Origin: an uncultured Anaerolineae bacterium
GTDB taxonomy: Bacteria; Chloroflexota; Anaerolineae; JACIWP01
DNA: 42,834 nucleotides
Direction of reading: 5' to 3'
NCBI GenBank assembly: GCA_938049385.1
Contig: CALIBQ010000046.1
Span: 1 to 42,834 of the forward strand
Shown: piece by piece, positions 33,426 through 41,637 of the stretch
How the letters are laid out: every line of letters starts with the position of its first letter
Position numbering within the stretch: the stretch's first letter is position 1
The notes under the pieces: generated by a model
What the model was told of the DNA's origin: nothing
What the model saw: the letters and a program-made list of their open reading frames with translations, nothing else
Database searches by the model: none
Translations under genes and position numbers: made by a program

Positions 33426-34862
33426 ATGGCCCTGCAGAGCAATTACGTGATGTACCTGACCCCCCAGTTCCGCAAGCTGTCCGACGACCAGTTGGCGCAG
33501 ATTCACAACGCCAGCCTGGAAATCCTGGACCGCACCGGCGTGTGCCTGTACGAGGAGGAGGCGCTGAACCTGCTGAAAAAGGCCGGCGTCAAGGTCGAGG
33601 ACGGCAACCGCGTGCGCATCCCACCCGGATTGGTCGAATGGGCCCTTTCCATCGCTCCCAAGCGCGTTGTGCTGTGCGACCGCAGCGGCCGGCGCGTCAT
33701 GCCGCTGGAGCGCAACAACGTGTTCTTCGGGCCAGGTTCCGACTGCCCTAACATTTTGGACCACCGCACCGGGGAACGCCGGCGCGGCACCCTGCGCGAT
33801 ATCGAAGAAGGCATCCGCCTCTGCGATGCCCTGCCCAACATTGATTTTCTCATGTCCATCTGCATCGCTTCCGACATTGACCAGCAGGTGGCCGACCGCT
33901 ACCAGATGCGCGCCATGCTGATGAACAGCACCAAGCCCATCCTCTTCGTCACCACCGAGTTTGAGGGCACGGTGGATGCCATCAAGATGGCCGAGGCAGT
34001 CGCCGGCGGCGAGGAGGAACTGCGCCGCAACCCCATCTGCGCCCTGTACATCAACGTCACCTCGCCGCTCCGCCATAACACCGAGGCCCTGCAGAAACTG
34101 CTCTTTATGGCCGGCAAAGGCCTGCCCACGACCTATACCCCGGTCGTCCTGCGCGGCATCAACGGGCCGGTGACGCCTGCCGGCGCGCTGGCCCTGGCCA
34201 ACGCCGGCGAGCTGGCCGGCCTGGTCATCGCCCAGCTCAAACGGGAGGGCGCGCCCATCATCCTCAGCGGCGGCACCAACGATATGCTCGACATGCGCAC
34301 CCTCGGCGACGTGTACGCCGCGCCGGAAAACCGCGTCATGTTCGTCGAGATGGCCCATTATTACGGCCTGCCGGTCTTCGGCCTGGGCGGCGCCAGCGAT
34401 TCCAAGCTCCCCGATGAGCAGGCGGCGGCCGAGGCGGCCTTCTCGCTCATCCTGGAGACACTGGCCGGCACCCACCTGGTGCACGATGTGGGCTACCTGG
34501 AATCGGGCATGACCAACTCCTTCGAGCAAATCGTTATCTGCGACGAGCTGATCAACTACGTCAAACGCTTTATGCAGGGCCTGGTGGTGAACGAGGAAAC
34601 CCTGGCGCTGGACCTGATCGACCAGGTAGGGCCGCACGGCGAATTCCTGGGCACGGAGCACACCGCCCGGCATTATAAAGAGGACTGGTACCCGCGCCTA
34701 CTGGACCGCAGTGATTTCGATACCTGGAAGGCCACCGGCGGCAAGACCCTGCGCCAGCGCGCCCGCGAGCGGGTAGAAGAAATCCTCTCCAGCCACCGGC
34801 CGGAACCCCTGCCGAAGGACGTGCAGGCCAAGATTGATGCCATCGTGGAAGGAGCGCGTTGA
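33426..34862 (+). CDS. Non-pyrrolysine MttB-family corrinoid methyltransferase
   Basis: This 478-residue protein belongs to the trimethylamine methyltransferase (MttB/COG5598) superfamily, which moves methyl groups from quaternary amines to a corrinoid protein. Markers include 'LEILDRTGVCLYEEEAL', 'GPGSDCPNILDHRTGERR', 'PVFGLGGASDSKLPDEQAA' and 'HDVGYLESGMTNSFEQIVICDE'. No stop of any kind interrupts the frame, so there is no pyrrolysine; members without it, such as MtgB, act on glycine betaine, carnitine or proline betaine rather than trimethylamine. The substrate is not predictable. GAAGGAGACGACC precedes ATG 33426. No corrinoid protein (MttC) or MtrH-like partner is adjacent. Confidence 0.9.
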   Translation: MALQSNYVMYLTPQFRKLSDDQLAQIHNASLEILDRTGVCLYEEEALNLLKKAGVKVEDGNRVRIPPGLVEWALSIAPKRVVLCDRSGRRVMPLERNNVFFGPGSDCPNILDHRTGERRRGTLRDIEEGIRLCDALPNIDFLMSICIASDIDQQVADRYQMRAMLMNSTKPILFVTTEFEGTVDAIKMAEAVAGGEEELRRNPICALYINVTSPLRHNTEALQKLLFMAGKGLPTTYTPVVLRGINGPVTPAGALALANAGELAGLVIAQLKREGAPIILSGGTNDMLDMRTLGDVYAAPENRVMFVEMAHYYGLPVFGLGGASDSKLPDEQAAAEAAFSLILETLAGTHLVHDVGYLESGMTNSFEQIVICDELINYVKRFMQGLVVNEETLALDLIDQVGPHGEFLGTEHTARHYKEDWYPRLLDRSDFDTWKATGGKTLRQRARERVEEILSSHRPEPLPKDVQAKIDAIVEGAR

Positions 34863-34870
34863 TAAGGGCG

Positions 34871-35036
34871 GATGTTGAAAAAGCTCATCGCCTGTTAGTT
34901 GAAACTGCGGCTACGCCCCGAAGTCGGCGCAGGCCGACTTCGCAAAGCCTGCGCAGGCAGGCTTTGCAGTTGTTGCTATGGCTTCAGCCGCCAGGCCGCT
35001 CTTCCACAGATTGTATGTGTGGACTTTTTCAACATC
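34871..35036. mobile_element. MITE-like element (13-bp terminal inverted repeats, no transposase)
   Basis: GATGTTGAAAAAG (34871-34883) and CTTTTTCAACATC (35024-35036) are perfect inverted ends of a 166-bp non-coding element. The inside holds two tandem hairpins: CGAAGTCGG/CCGACTTCG (34919-34942) and CAAAGCCTGC/GCAGGCTTTG (34943-34966), both with a GCGCAGG-type centre. I could not see a clear target-site duplication. It separates mttB from the hydroxylase gene and may affect expression of the latter. Confidence 0.6.
34941..34997 (+). repeat. Dispersed repeat, copy B (GCGCAGGC-core hairpin)
   Basis: This matches copy A at 12754-12808: 21 of the first 25 bases, then GTTG, GGCTTC and a CCGCCAGGC-like tail. 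Here it lies inside the MITE-like element. Confidence 0.6.
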
Positions 35037-35120
35037 TTCATAGGGGATGCTTCACCGGCCAAGTGCCTGGAGCTGATAGAACCGCGTGAATCTGACGAAC
35101 GAGGTGCACGACAAGCACAT

Positions 35121-37892
35121 ATGGCAGAGATTCGGTTCCTCCTGAACGGACAGGAAGTGACGTATACGGGCGACCCGGGGCGCAGTCTGCTGTACGTCCT
35201 GCGCGAGGATTTCGATGTTACCGGCCCCAAGCAGGCCTGTGACGGCGAGGGGGAGTGCGGCGCCTGCGCAGTCCTGCTGGATGGGGAAGCGGTGCGCTCC
35301 TGCCTGATACCGATGGGAAAGGTCGCCGGCCGGCGGGTCATCACCATCGAAGGCCTGGGCAGTGATGACCGTCTGCACCCGCTTCAGCAGGCCTTTATCG
35401 AGTACGGCGCGGTCCAGTGCGGCTACTGCACCCCGGGCATGATCATCTCCGCCGCGGCGCTCTTACTGCGCGACCCGCGCCCCAGCCGACAGCGCATCCT
35501 GGAAGAGCTAGGCGGAAACCTCTGCCGCTGTACCGGCTACAATACCATTATCGCGGCGGTGGAAGCGGCCGCCGCCATGATGCGGGGCGAGACGCCACCA
35601 CCGCCGGCCCTGCCCTATCACGCCGACGGCCGGCCGTACAGCGCGCCCATTATCGGCAAACGCCTGACCCGCGTCGACGCCGTCGAAAAGGTCACCGGCA
35701 AAGCCCGTTACGCCGAGGACATCAAAATGCCCGGCATGCTCTACGCCGCTATTACCCGCAGTCCCCATCCGCATGCGAAGGTCCGGCGGATTGACACGAC
35801 GCCGGCGGAGCGCATGCCCGGCGTGGTCAAAGTGCTGACCGCACAGGATATCCCCGGCCACAACGACCTGGACGACTACAGCCTGGACGAACATGTCCTG
35901 GCCGCCCCCGGCGATTCGGTGCGCATGATCGGCGATGCGGTGGCCGTTGTGGTGGCCGAGACGATGGAACGAGCGCGCGCTGCCGCGGACGCGGTGCAAG
36001 TAGAATATGAGCCTTTGCGCCATACGTTCGACCAGGAGGAGGCGCTGTCGCCCGATTTCCCGCCCATCCACGCCGGCGGCAACATCCTGGATACCTACGA
36101 GATTCACTTCGGAGAGCTGGAGCCGGCCATGGCTCGGGCCGACTTGCATCTCGAGACGCAGTACGAGACCGTCTTCCTGGAACATTCGGCGCTGGAACGG
36201 GAAACGGTGGTGGGCTATTGGGATGAGAACGGGGTGCTGACGCTCATCGCCGGCACGCAGGAGCCGCATTGGGTGCGCGATTACACCGCTTGGGCCATGG
36301 GCCTGCCGCCGGAGAAAGTGCGCGTGATCACGCCGCCCATGGGTGGGGCCTTCGGCGGAAAGCAGGACCCCTGGCCGGTCATCGCCGGCGCGCTGGCGGC
36401 CTACTATGTGCGCCGGCCAGTGCGGCTGGCCTACACCCGCCACGAGTCCTTCAACGCCTCCCCAAAGCGGCACCCGTACCGCATGCGCTATCGGGTTGGC
36501 GCCCGCCGGGACGGCAGTCTGACCGGCCTGCACCTGCGCATCCTGGCCAACACCGGCGCCTATGACTCCGCCGGCCGCTGGATCCCGCAGTACGCCCTGG
36601 TCGCCGGCGGCGGCCCGTACCGTTGGGAGGCCGTGGACGCCGTGTGCCATGCCATCTACACCAACGGGCCAAAGGCCGGCCAGATGCGCGGCTACGGCAC
36701 CCCGCAGTCCATGTTCGCCCTGGAGTGCACCCTGGACGAGCTGGCAGAGCGGCTGGGCATAGACCCTCTGGAACTGCGCCTGCGCAACGCCCTGGACGGC
36801 CAGACAACCACGTTCCTGGGCTATCCGCCGGCGGAGACCTTCGCCTACCGCGAGTGTTTGGAGTCCATCCGCCCGCATTACCAGGCCGCGCTGGCCGCGG
36901 CAGAGGAATACAACCGCCGGCATGCCGGCACCCCCTGGCGGCGCGGGGTGGGCCTGGCCGGCATGTGGTACCGCTTCGGCAAATCGGGCGACCCCCGCTG
37001 TCCGGCCGAAGCGGAACTGCGGGAGGACGGCACCTTGGCCTTCTACTTCTCCGCGCCGGATTACGGCCAGGGCACCAGTACTGTGATGTTGCAACTGGCG
37101 GCCGAGACGCTGGGCATCCCGGCAGATTACCTGGAATTCGTCAATGCCGACACCGGCTTGACCCCCGACAGCGGCATTCAGGGCGCCTCGCGCAGTACCT
37201 ACTGGGTAGGCGGCGCGGTGCATCAGGCGGCCAAGACACTGAGGGAGCAGATTTTCGCCATGGCCGCCGAGATGCTGGAGGCGCCGCCGGATCAGCTCAC
37301 CCTCACGCCGGCGAGCGTGAAGGGTCCGAACGGCCAAGAGGTTGCCCTGGCAGAAATCGCCCGGCAGATGAAGCGCGCCGGCTGGCCTCTGCGCGTGCGC
37401 GGTGTCTTTGTCCCCAATCCCACGCTCCCCAAAGAGCGCCCGGAGTACCTGCCCTTCTTTGCCACCGGCGTGCAGTTCGCCGAGGTGGACGTGAACATCG
37501 AGACCGGCGAGGTGAAGGTAGCGCGCATGGTGGCGGTGCACGACGTGGGACGCGCCATCAATCCCCAGAGCGTGCTGGGCCAGATTGAAGGCGCCATCGT
37601 CATGGGAATGGGGGCCGCACTGGAGGAGGAATTCATCCCCGGCGTCAGCACGGGCTTCAGTAATTACAACCTGCCGGTGGCAGTCGAGGTCCCCAAAATC
37701 GAGGTGTACCTGGTGGAAGTGGCCAGCAACTGGGGGCCGATGGGTGCCAAAGGGCTGGGCGAGATGGCCATCCTGGCCTCGACGCCGGCCATCATCAACG
37801 GCATCTACCGTGCCTGCGGCGGGCGGGTGCGCAGACTGCCGGCCACCCCCGAACGCGTGCGCCAGGCCATCCGGGAGGCGCACAAGCGATAA
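35121..37892 (+). CDS. Mop-type molybdenum hydroxylase (fused 2x[2Fe-2S] and Moco domains)
   Basis: This 923-residue enzyme has the layout of Desulfovibrio aldehyde oxidoreductase Mop. Residues 1-75 are a plant-type [2Fe-2S] domain (C40, C46, C49, C61). Residues ~80-160 are the helical [2Fe-2S] domain (C100, C103, C135, C137). The Moco domain follows ('GGAFGGKQDPW', 'GQMRGYGTPQSMFALE'), with the catalytic Glu in 'AKGLGEMAIL'. There is no FAD domain, so electrons leave via the Fe-S centres. Selenium-dependent molybdenum hydroxylases share this architecture, and the Se genes at 2.7-5.9 kb make that subtype plausible. The substrate (aldehyde, purine or N-heterocycle) is unknown. I start at ATG 35121; the longer open frame from 34899 runs through the MITE. 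Confidence 0.9.
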   Translation: MAEIRFLLNGQEVTYTGDPGRSLLYVLREDFDVTGPKQACDGEGECGACAVLLDGEAVRSCLIPMGKVAGRRVITIEGLGSDDRLHPLQQAFIEYGAVQCGYCTPGMIISAAALLLRDPRPSRQRILEELGGNLCRCTGYNTIIAAVEAAAAMMRGETPPPPALPYHADGRPYSAPIIGKRLTRVDAVEKVTGKARYAEDIKMPGMLYAAITRSPHPHAKVRRIDTTPAERMPGVVKVLTAQDIPGHNDLDDYSLDEHVLAAPGDSVRMIGDAVAVVVAETMERARAAADAVQVEYEPLRHTFDQEEALSPDFPPIHAGGNILDTYEIHFGELEPAMARADLHLETQYETVFLEHSALERETVVGYWDENGVLTLIAGTQEPHWVRDYTAWAMGLPPEKVRVITPPMGGAFGGKQDPWPVIAGALAAYYVRRPVRLAYTRHESFNASPKRHPYRMRYRVGARRDGSLTGLHLRILANTGAYDSAGRWIPQYALVAGGGPYRWEAVDAVCHAIYTNGPKAGQMRGYGTPQSMFALECTLDELAERLGIDPLELRLRNALDGQTTTFLGYPPAETFAYRECLESIRPHYQAALAAAEEYNRRHAGTPWRRGVGLAGMWYRFGKSGDPRCPAEAELREDGTLAFYFSAPDYGQGTSTVMLQLAAETLGIPADYLEFVNADTGLTPDSGIQGASRSTYWVGGAVHQAAKTLREQIFAMAAEMLEAPPDQLTLTPASVKGPNGQEVALAEIARQMKRAGWPLRVRGVFVPNPTLPKERPEYLPFFATGVQFAEVDVNIETGEVKVARMVAVHDVGRAINPQSVLGQIEGAIVMGMGAALEEEFIPGVSTGFSNYNLPVAVEVPKIEVYLVEVASNWGPMGAKGLGEMAILASTPAIINGIYRACGGRVRRLPATPERVRQAIREAHKR

Positions 37893-37899
37893 GGTGCAA

Positions 37900-37931
37900 A
37901 AAGGCCGGCGCTGTCTCTGGCGCCGGCCTTT
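37900..37931. terminator. Strong bidirectional terminator
   Basis: AAAGGCCGGCGC (37900-37911) and GCGCCGGCCTTT (37920-37931) form a perfect 12-bp stem with an 8-base loop. A-rich and T-rich flanks give a U-tract in both directions. It serves the convergent hydroxylase (stop 37892) and nadB (stop 37946) genes. Confidence 0.9.
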
Positions 37932-37945
37932 CCTGTTCCTCCTAG

Positions 37946-39523
37946 TCAGTCCTCCCGGTAATGACAGCCGTGGCTCTCCTTGGCCTCCCAGGCCGCCCAG
38001 GCCACGATGAGCGCCGCCTCGACGCTGTTGCGCAGACCAATCAGCCCGTCCGTCAGCCAGGTGGTGCGGTAGAAGCGGTCAATCTCGCGCTGGAGGTGCA
38101 GGAGGTCGTCAATGGCGCGCTCCAGCCGGCGCGTGCTCCGCACCAGCCCCACATAGTTCCACATGATATGCTGGATGGTGACCATATCTTGGTGGATAAG
38201 CGCCGGGTCAGCGGTGTAGATCAGTCCCTCCTCGCTCCAGGGTGGGATGTCATCCGGGGTAGCCTGATAATCGCCCATGGTATCCACCGCGTCGATGCCG
38301 GCGCGGTATCCCCAGGTCAAGCCTTCGAGCAGGGAGGCACTGCCCAACCGGTTGGCGCCGTGCACGCCGGTGCAGGATACCTCCCCCACCGCATAAAGGT
38401 CGCGGATGCTGGAGCGTCCCTTGTCGTCCACCCAGACGCCGCCGCAGAAGTAGTGGGCCGCCGGCACCACCGGGATAAGGTCGCGGGTAATATCCACGCC
38501 GTTCTCCAGGCAGTTCTGATAAATGGTGGGGAAGCGCTGGCGGATGGCCTCCGGCGACATGACGGAGCGCAGGTCCAGATACACATGGTCGGCGCCGGTC
38601 GCCAGCATTTCACGATGAATGGCGCGCGCCACCTCATCGCGCGGGGCGAGTTCCTTCCACTGGGGGGCATACTTGTGCATGAACGGCTCGCCGTAGATAT
38701 TGAGCAGGCGGGCGCCGGCCCCCCGCACGGCCTCCGAAATCAGGAACAGTGAGGCGCCGCGCTTGTAAAAGGCGGTGGGATGGAACTGCACGTATTGGGC
38801 GTTGATGATGCGGGCGCCGGCGCGGTGGGCCATCGCCAGCCCATCGCCGCGGGCGCTGGGCGGGTTGGTGGTGTGCAGGAAAATGCGCCCTAACCCGCCG
38901 GTCGCCAGGATGGTCTTGCGCGCCAAAACCGGCTCCACATGGCCGGTGCTCTGGTTAAAGACGTAGGCGCCCACGCATGTCAGGGGCGCGTAGACGGCCT
39001 GTGGGTTGCGGGAGTGGTGCGCCGGCGTGATGAGGTCCACCGCCGTGTGGCCGGCCAGCAGTGTGATGTTGGGGCAGGCATTCAGCGCCTCGATGGCCCG
39101 CTCTTCAATCGCTTTTCCTGTCGCATCCGCCACGTGCAGGATGCGCTCGGTGGAATGGGCCGCCTCGCGGATATATTCCAGCTCGTCATCCGGCCGCTCG
39201 GAGAAGGAGACGCCCAGACGATCTATCAGGAATTCCCGCACCAGGCGCGGCCCTTCATGCGCCAATAGGGCGACTGCTTTCGGGTCGTTGCAGTAGTCGC
39301 CGGCGCGCATCAGGTCTTCCATCAACAGCTCCGGCGAATCCTTCGGCCCCAGGCCGATAATGCCTCCCTGCGCGTAATAGGTGCTGGACTCGCGCGGGTC
39401 CGTCGGGTTGGTGATCACCAGAACATGCCGGTCCGGGGCGCGCTCCGCCGCCGTCAGCGCCGCCACGCACCCGCTGATGCCGCTCCCAATCACCAGGATG
39501 TCGGTCAGGATGTGTTCGCCCAT
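37946..39523 (-). CDS. nadB: L-aspartate oxidase
   Basis: This 525-residue FAD enzyme oxidises aspartate to iminoaspartate, the first step to NAD. 'DILVIGSGISGCVAALTAAE' binds FAD, 'SSTYYAQGGIIGL' and 'HPTAFYKRG' are active-site segments, and 'AAHYFCGGVWVDD' with 'GANRLGSASLLEGLTWG' are family signatures. ATG 39523-39521 is chosen because AAGGAGGGGGGAG stands directly before it; the open frame upstream to 39574 has no such site. It is the last gene of nadC-nadA-nadB, 22 bases after nadA. In anaerobes fumarate can replace oxygen as electron acceptor. Confidence 0.95.
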   Translation of the reverse strand: MGEHILTDILVIGSGISGCVAALTAAERAPDRHVLVITNPTDPRESSTYYAQGGIIGLGPKDSPELLMEDLMRAGDYCNDPKAVALLAHEGPRLVREFLIDRLGVSFSERPDDELEYIREAAHSTERILHVADATGKAIEERAIEALNACPNITLLAGHTAVDLITPAHHSRNPQAVYAPLTCVGAYVFNQSTGHVEPVLARKTILATGGLGRIFLHTTNPPSARGDGLAMAHRAGARIINAQYVQFHPTAFYKRGASLFLISEAVRGAGARLLNIYGEPFMHKYAPQWKELAPRDEVARAIHREMLATGADHVYLDLRSVMSPEAIRQRFPTIYQNCLENGVDITRDLIPVVPAAHYFCGGVWVDDKGRSSIRDLYAVGEVSCTGVHGANRLGSASLLEGLTWGYRAGIDAVDTMGDYQATPDDIPPWSEEGLIYTADPALIHQDMVTIQHIMWNYVGLVRSTRRLERAIDDLLHLQREIDRFYRTTWLTDGLIGLRNSVEAALIVAWAAWEAKESHGCHYRED

Positions 39524-39545
39524 CTCCCCCCTCCTTCTCCGTCCT

Positions 39546-40610
39546 TCAGATGGAAAGCATGCGCTCGAGGGCAATGTTGGCCCAGCGCGTGGTTTCCGGG
39601 TCCACGGTGATGTGGCCCACCAGCCGGCCCTCCAGCAGGCTCTCCAAGGTGTACAGCAGATGGGCGATGGTGGTGCGGGCCATCGTGCCGCAGAAGGATT
39701 TGGTCAGGGGCACCACGGTCTTATCCGGCTGTTCGCGATCCAGCCGGTAGACCATGTTGCATTCGGTGCCGACGACGAAGGTACTGCCGGCCGGCGCCGC
39801 CTGCACCTGTTTGATGATGTAGGAGGTGGAGCCGTTCAGGTCCGCCGCCTGCACCACCGGCACCGGGCATTCGGGATGGACGATGACGGTACAGCCCGGG
39901 TAGCGCCGGCGGGCCTCCTCCACATGCGCCACCGTGAAATGGGTGTGCACATGGCAGTACCCCTTCCAGACCACGATTTGCGCGCTGTCCAGGTCGGGGT
40001 CGCCCCCAAAGGGTGCGCCCGGGTCCCAAACGGCAACCTGCTCCAAGGAATAGCCCAAGGCCAGGGCAGTGTTCTTGCCCAGCCATTCATCCGGGAAAAA
40101 GAGGATGCGCTTGCCCTGGTCAATGGCCCAGCGGAAGACGGCGCGGGCGTTGGCCGAGGTGCAGACCGCGCCGCCGTGCCGGCCGCAGAAAGCCTTCAAC
40201 TCGGCACTCGAGTTCTGATAGGTAATGGGGATCACGTTCTCCTCACCCCAGGCGCCGGCCACATGCCGCCAGGCCACCTCGGCGTCGGCGACCGATGCCA
40301 TCATCGCCATGGGGCAGGGAGCCTCCATCGCCGGCATCAGCACCGCCTGGTGCGATGCGCAGAGCATGGCGGCGGTCTCCGCCATGAAGCTCACGCCGCA
40401 GAAGACAATGTATCGGGCGTCCTTCTGGCCGGCGGCGGTGCGCGACAGCTCCAGCGAATCGCCGCGGAAATCGGCGAAGCGGATGATATCATCGCTCTGG
40501 TAATGATGGCCGAGGATCACCACGTCCTTGCCCAGTTTCTGGCGGGCAGCCGCGGTTCTCTCCAGCGCTTCTTCTCGCGGCAGTCCTATATATTCAGCCG
40601 GCAGTCTCAT
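39546..40610 (-). CDS. nadA: Quinolinate synthase
   Basis: This 354-residue [4Fe-4S] enzyme condenses iminoaspartate with dihydroxyacetone phosphate to quinolinate. The three cluster cysteines lie in 'IVFCGVSFMAETAAML', 'VIVHPECPVPV' and 'TKSFCGTMART'. 'VILGHHYQSDDI' and 'YQNSSAELKAFCGRHGG' bind substrate. ATG 40610-40608 follows GAGGAGGGAG; a GTG at 40625 lies in that ribosome site. It is located 36 bases after nadC and 22 before nadB. Confidence 0.96.
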   Translation of the reverse strand: MRLPAEYIGLPREEALERTAAARQKLGKDVVILGHHYQSDDIIRFADFRGDSLELSRTAAGQKDARYIVFCGVSFMAETAAMLCASHQAVLMPAMEAPCPMAMMASVADAEVAWRHVAGAWGEENVIPITYQNSSAELKAFCGRHGGAVCTSANARAVFRWAIDQGKRILFFPDEWLGKNTALALGYSLEQVAVWDPGAPFGGDPDLDSAQIVVWKGYCHVHTHFTVAHVEEARRRYPGCTVIVHPECPVPVVQAADLNGSTSYIIKQVQAAPAGSTFVVGTECNMVYRLDREQPDKTVVPLTKSFCGTMARTTIAHLLYTLESLLEGRLVGHITVDPETTRWANIALERMLSI

Positions 40611-40646
40611 ACACTCCCTCCTCACAGCCCGGCATGCCTCTTGGTG

Positions 40647-41501
40647 CTACAGGGGCTCGACCTCCAGGCTGATATCCAGCGCTTTGACAGAATGGGTCAG
40701 CGCCCCCACGGAGATGTAGTCCACGCCGGTCTCGGCGATGGCGCGCACCCACTCCAGGGATACGCCGCCCGAGGCCTCCAGGGGGACGCGGCCGGCGGTC
40801 ATCTCCACCGCACGCCGCATAGTCTCGAGGTCCATGTTGTCCAGCATAATGCGGTCCAGCGGCGGCTGGATGGACAGCGCCTCCTCCAGCTCCGCCAGCG
40901 ATTTCACTTCCACCTCGATGGGCAGGCCGGCCTGATTGTGGGCCCGCACGCGCGCCACGGCGCGGGTGATGCCGCCGGCGGCCGCGATATGGTTGTCCTT
41001 GATAAGCACCATGTCGAACAGGCCGAAGCGGTGGTTCTGCCCCCCTCCCAGGCGCACCGCCCATTTATCCAGCACCCGCAGGCCGGGCGCCGTTTTGCGC
41101 GTGTCCAGGATGATGGCGCGGGTGCCGGCCACCGAATCCACATATCGGCGCGCCGCGGTGGCAATGCCTGACATGCGCTGAAGGAAGTTGAGCGCTGTCC
41201 GCTCCGCGCTCAGGATGGCTCGCGCCGGCCCCTGGATGACCGCCAGGATGTCGCCGGCGCGCACCCTCTGCCCATCTTCGCATAGGGGCGTGAAGCGCAC
41301 CCGCTCGTCCACCATATGGAAGGCGGCGGCCGCCACCGCCAGGCCGGCGACCACCCCATCCGCCTTGGCCAGCAGTTTTCCTTCCAGCTCCAGCTCCGCC
41401 GGCAGGGTCCACTGGCTGGTGACATCACCTGGGCCAATATCCTCATCCAGCGCCCGTCGGATAATCTGCAGGATTTCCGCCGTCATTTCCGGCGCGACCA
41501 T
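40647..41501 (-). CDS. nadC: Nicotinate-nucleotide pyrophosphorylase (quinolinate phosphoribosyltransferase)
   Basis: A 284-residue enzyme converts quinolinate and PRPP to nicotinate mononucleotide. Motifs are 'ALDEDIGPGDVTSQW', 'RTALNFLQRMSGIAT', 'LDTRKTAPGLRVLDKWAV', 'GGGQNHRFGLFDMVLIKDNH', 'EVEVKSL', 'DRIMLDNMD' and 'LEASGGV'. ATG 41501-41499 preceded by GGAGGG is chosen over the open frame to 41663, which would cross the divergent promoter region. It leads the nad operon. Confidence 0.96.
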   Translation of the reverse strand: MVAPEMTAEILQIIRRALDEDIGPGDVTSQWTLPAELELEGKLLAKADGVVAGLAVAAAAFHMVDERVRFTPLCEDGQRVRAGDILAVIQGPARAILSAERTALNFLQRMSGIATAARRYVDSVAGTRAIILDTRKTAPGLRVLDKWAVRLGGGQNHRFGLFDMVLIKDNHIAAAGGITRAVARVRAHNQAGLPIEVEVKSLAELEEALSIQPPLDRIMLDNMDLETMRRAVEMTAGRVPLEASGGVSLEWVRAIAETGVDYISVGALTHSVKALDISLEVEPL

Positions 41502-41532
41502 TCGACATTCCCTCCGTCCATATGTACGGGCA

Positions 41533-41561
41533 AGTGTACTACAAAGGCCCCCGGCGTGCAA
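41533..41561 (-). promoter_or_regulatory. Possible promoter of nadC-nadA-nadB
   Basis: Minus-strand TTGCAC (41561-41556) and TACACT (41538-41533) have a 17-base spacer about 32 bases before the start codon. The boxes are only moderate matches, and I recognise no NAD-regulator operator. Confidence 0.35.
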
Positions 41562-41590
41562 ACGTATCGTCGCTCTACGGCTATGAGTGT

Positions 41591-41618
41591 TTGACGCCGC
41601 CAGCCGATGCGTTACAAT
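41591..41618 (+). promoter_or_regulatory. Promoter of the LVIVD-repeat gene
   Basis: TTGACG (41591-41596) and TACAAT (41613-41618) have a 16-base spacer. The ATG follows 19 bases after the -10, with GGAGGGAGC between, so the leader would be very short. Confidence 0.55.
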
Positions 41619-41637
41619 TCTGCCTGGAGGGAGCACG

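Noticed and set aside
33426-34862. Pyrrolysine-containing MttB
   Set aside because: There is no in-frame TAG, and the gene is full length without read-through.
34899-35120. 74-residue N-terminal extension of the hydroxylase
   Set aside because: It translates the MITE-like repeat and resembles no protein. The ATG at 35121 begins the normal [2Fe-2S] domain.
35508-37883. 791-codon open frame on the minus strand
   Set aside because: It is an antisense shadow of the molybdenum hydroxylase, a result of high GC at third positions. It has no domain motifs.
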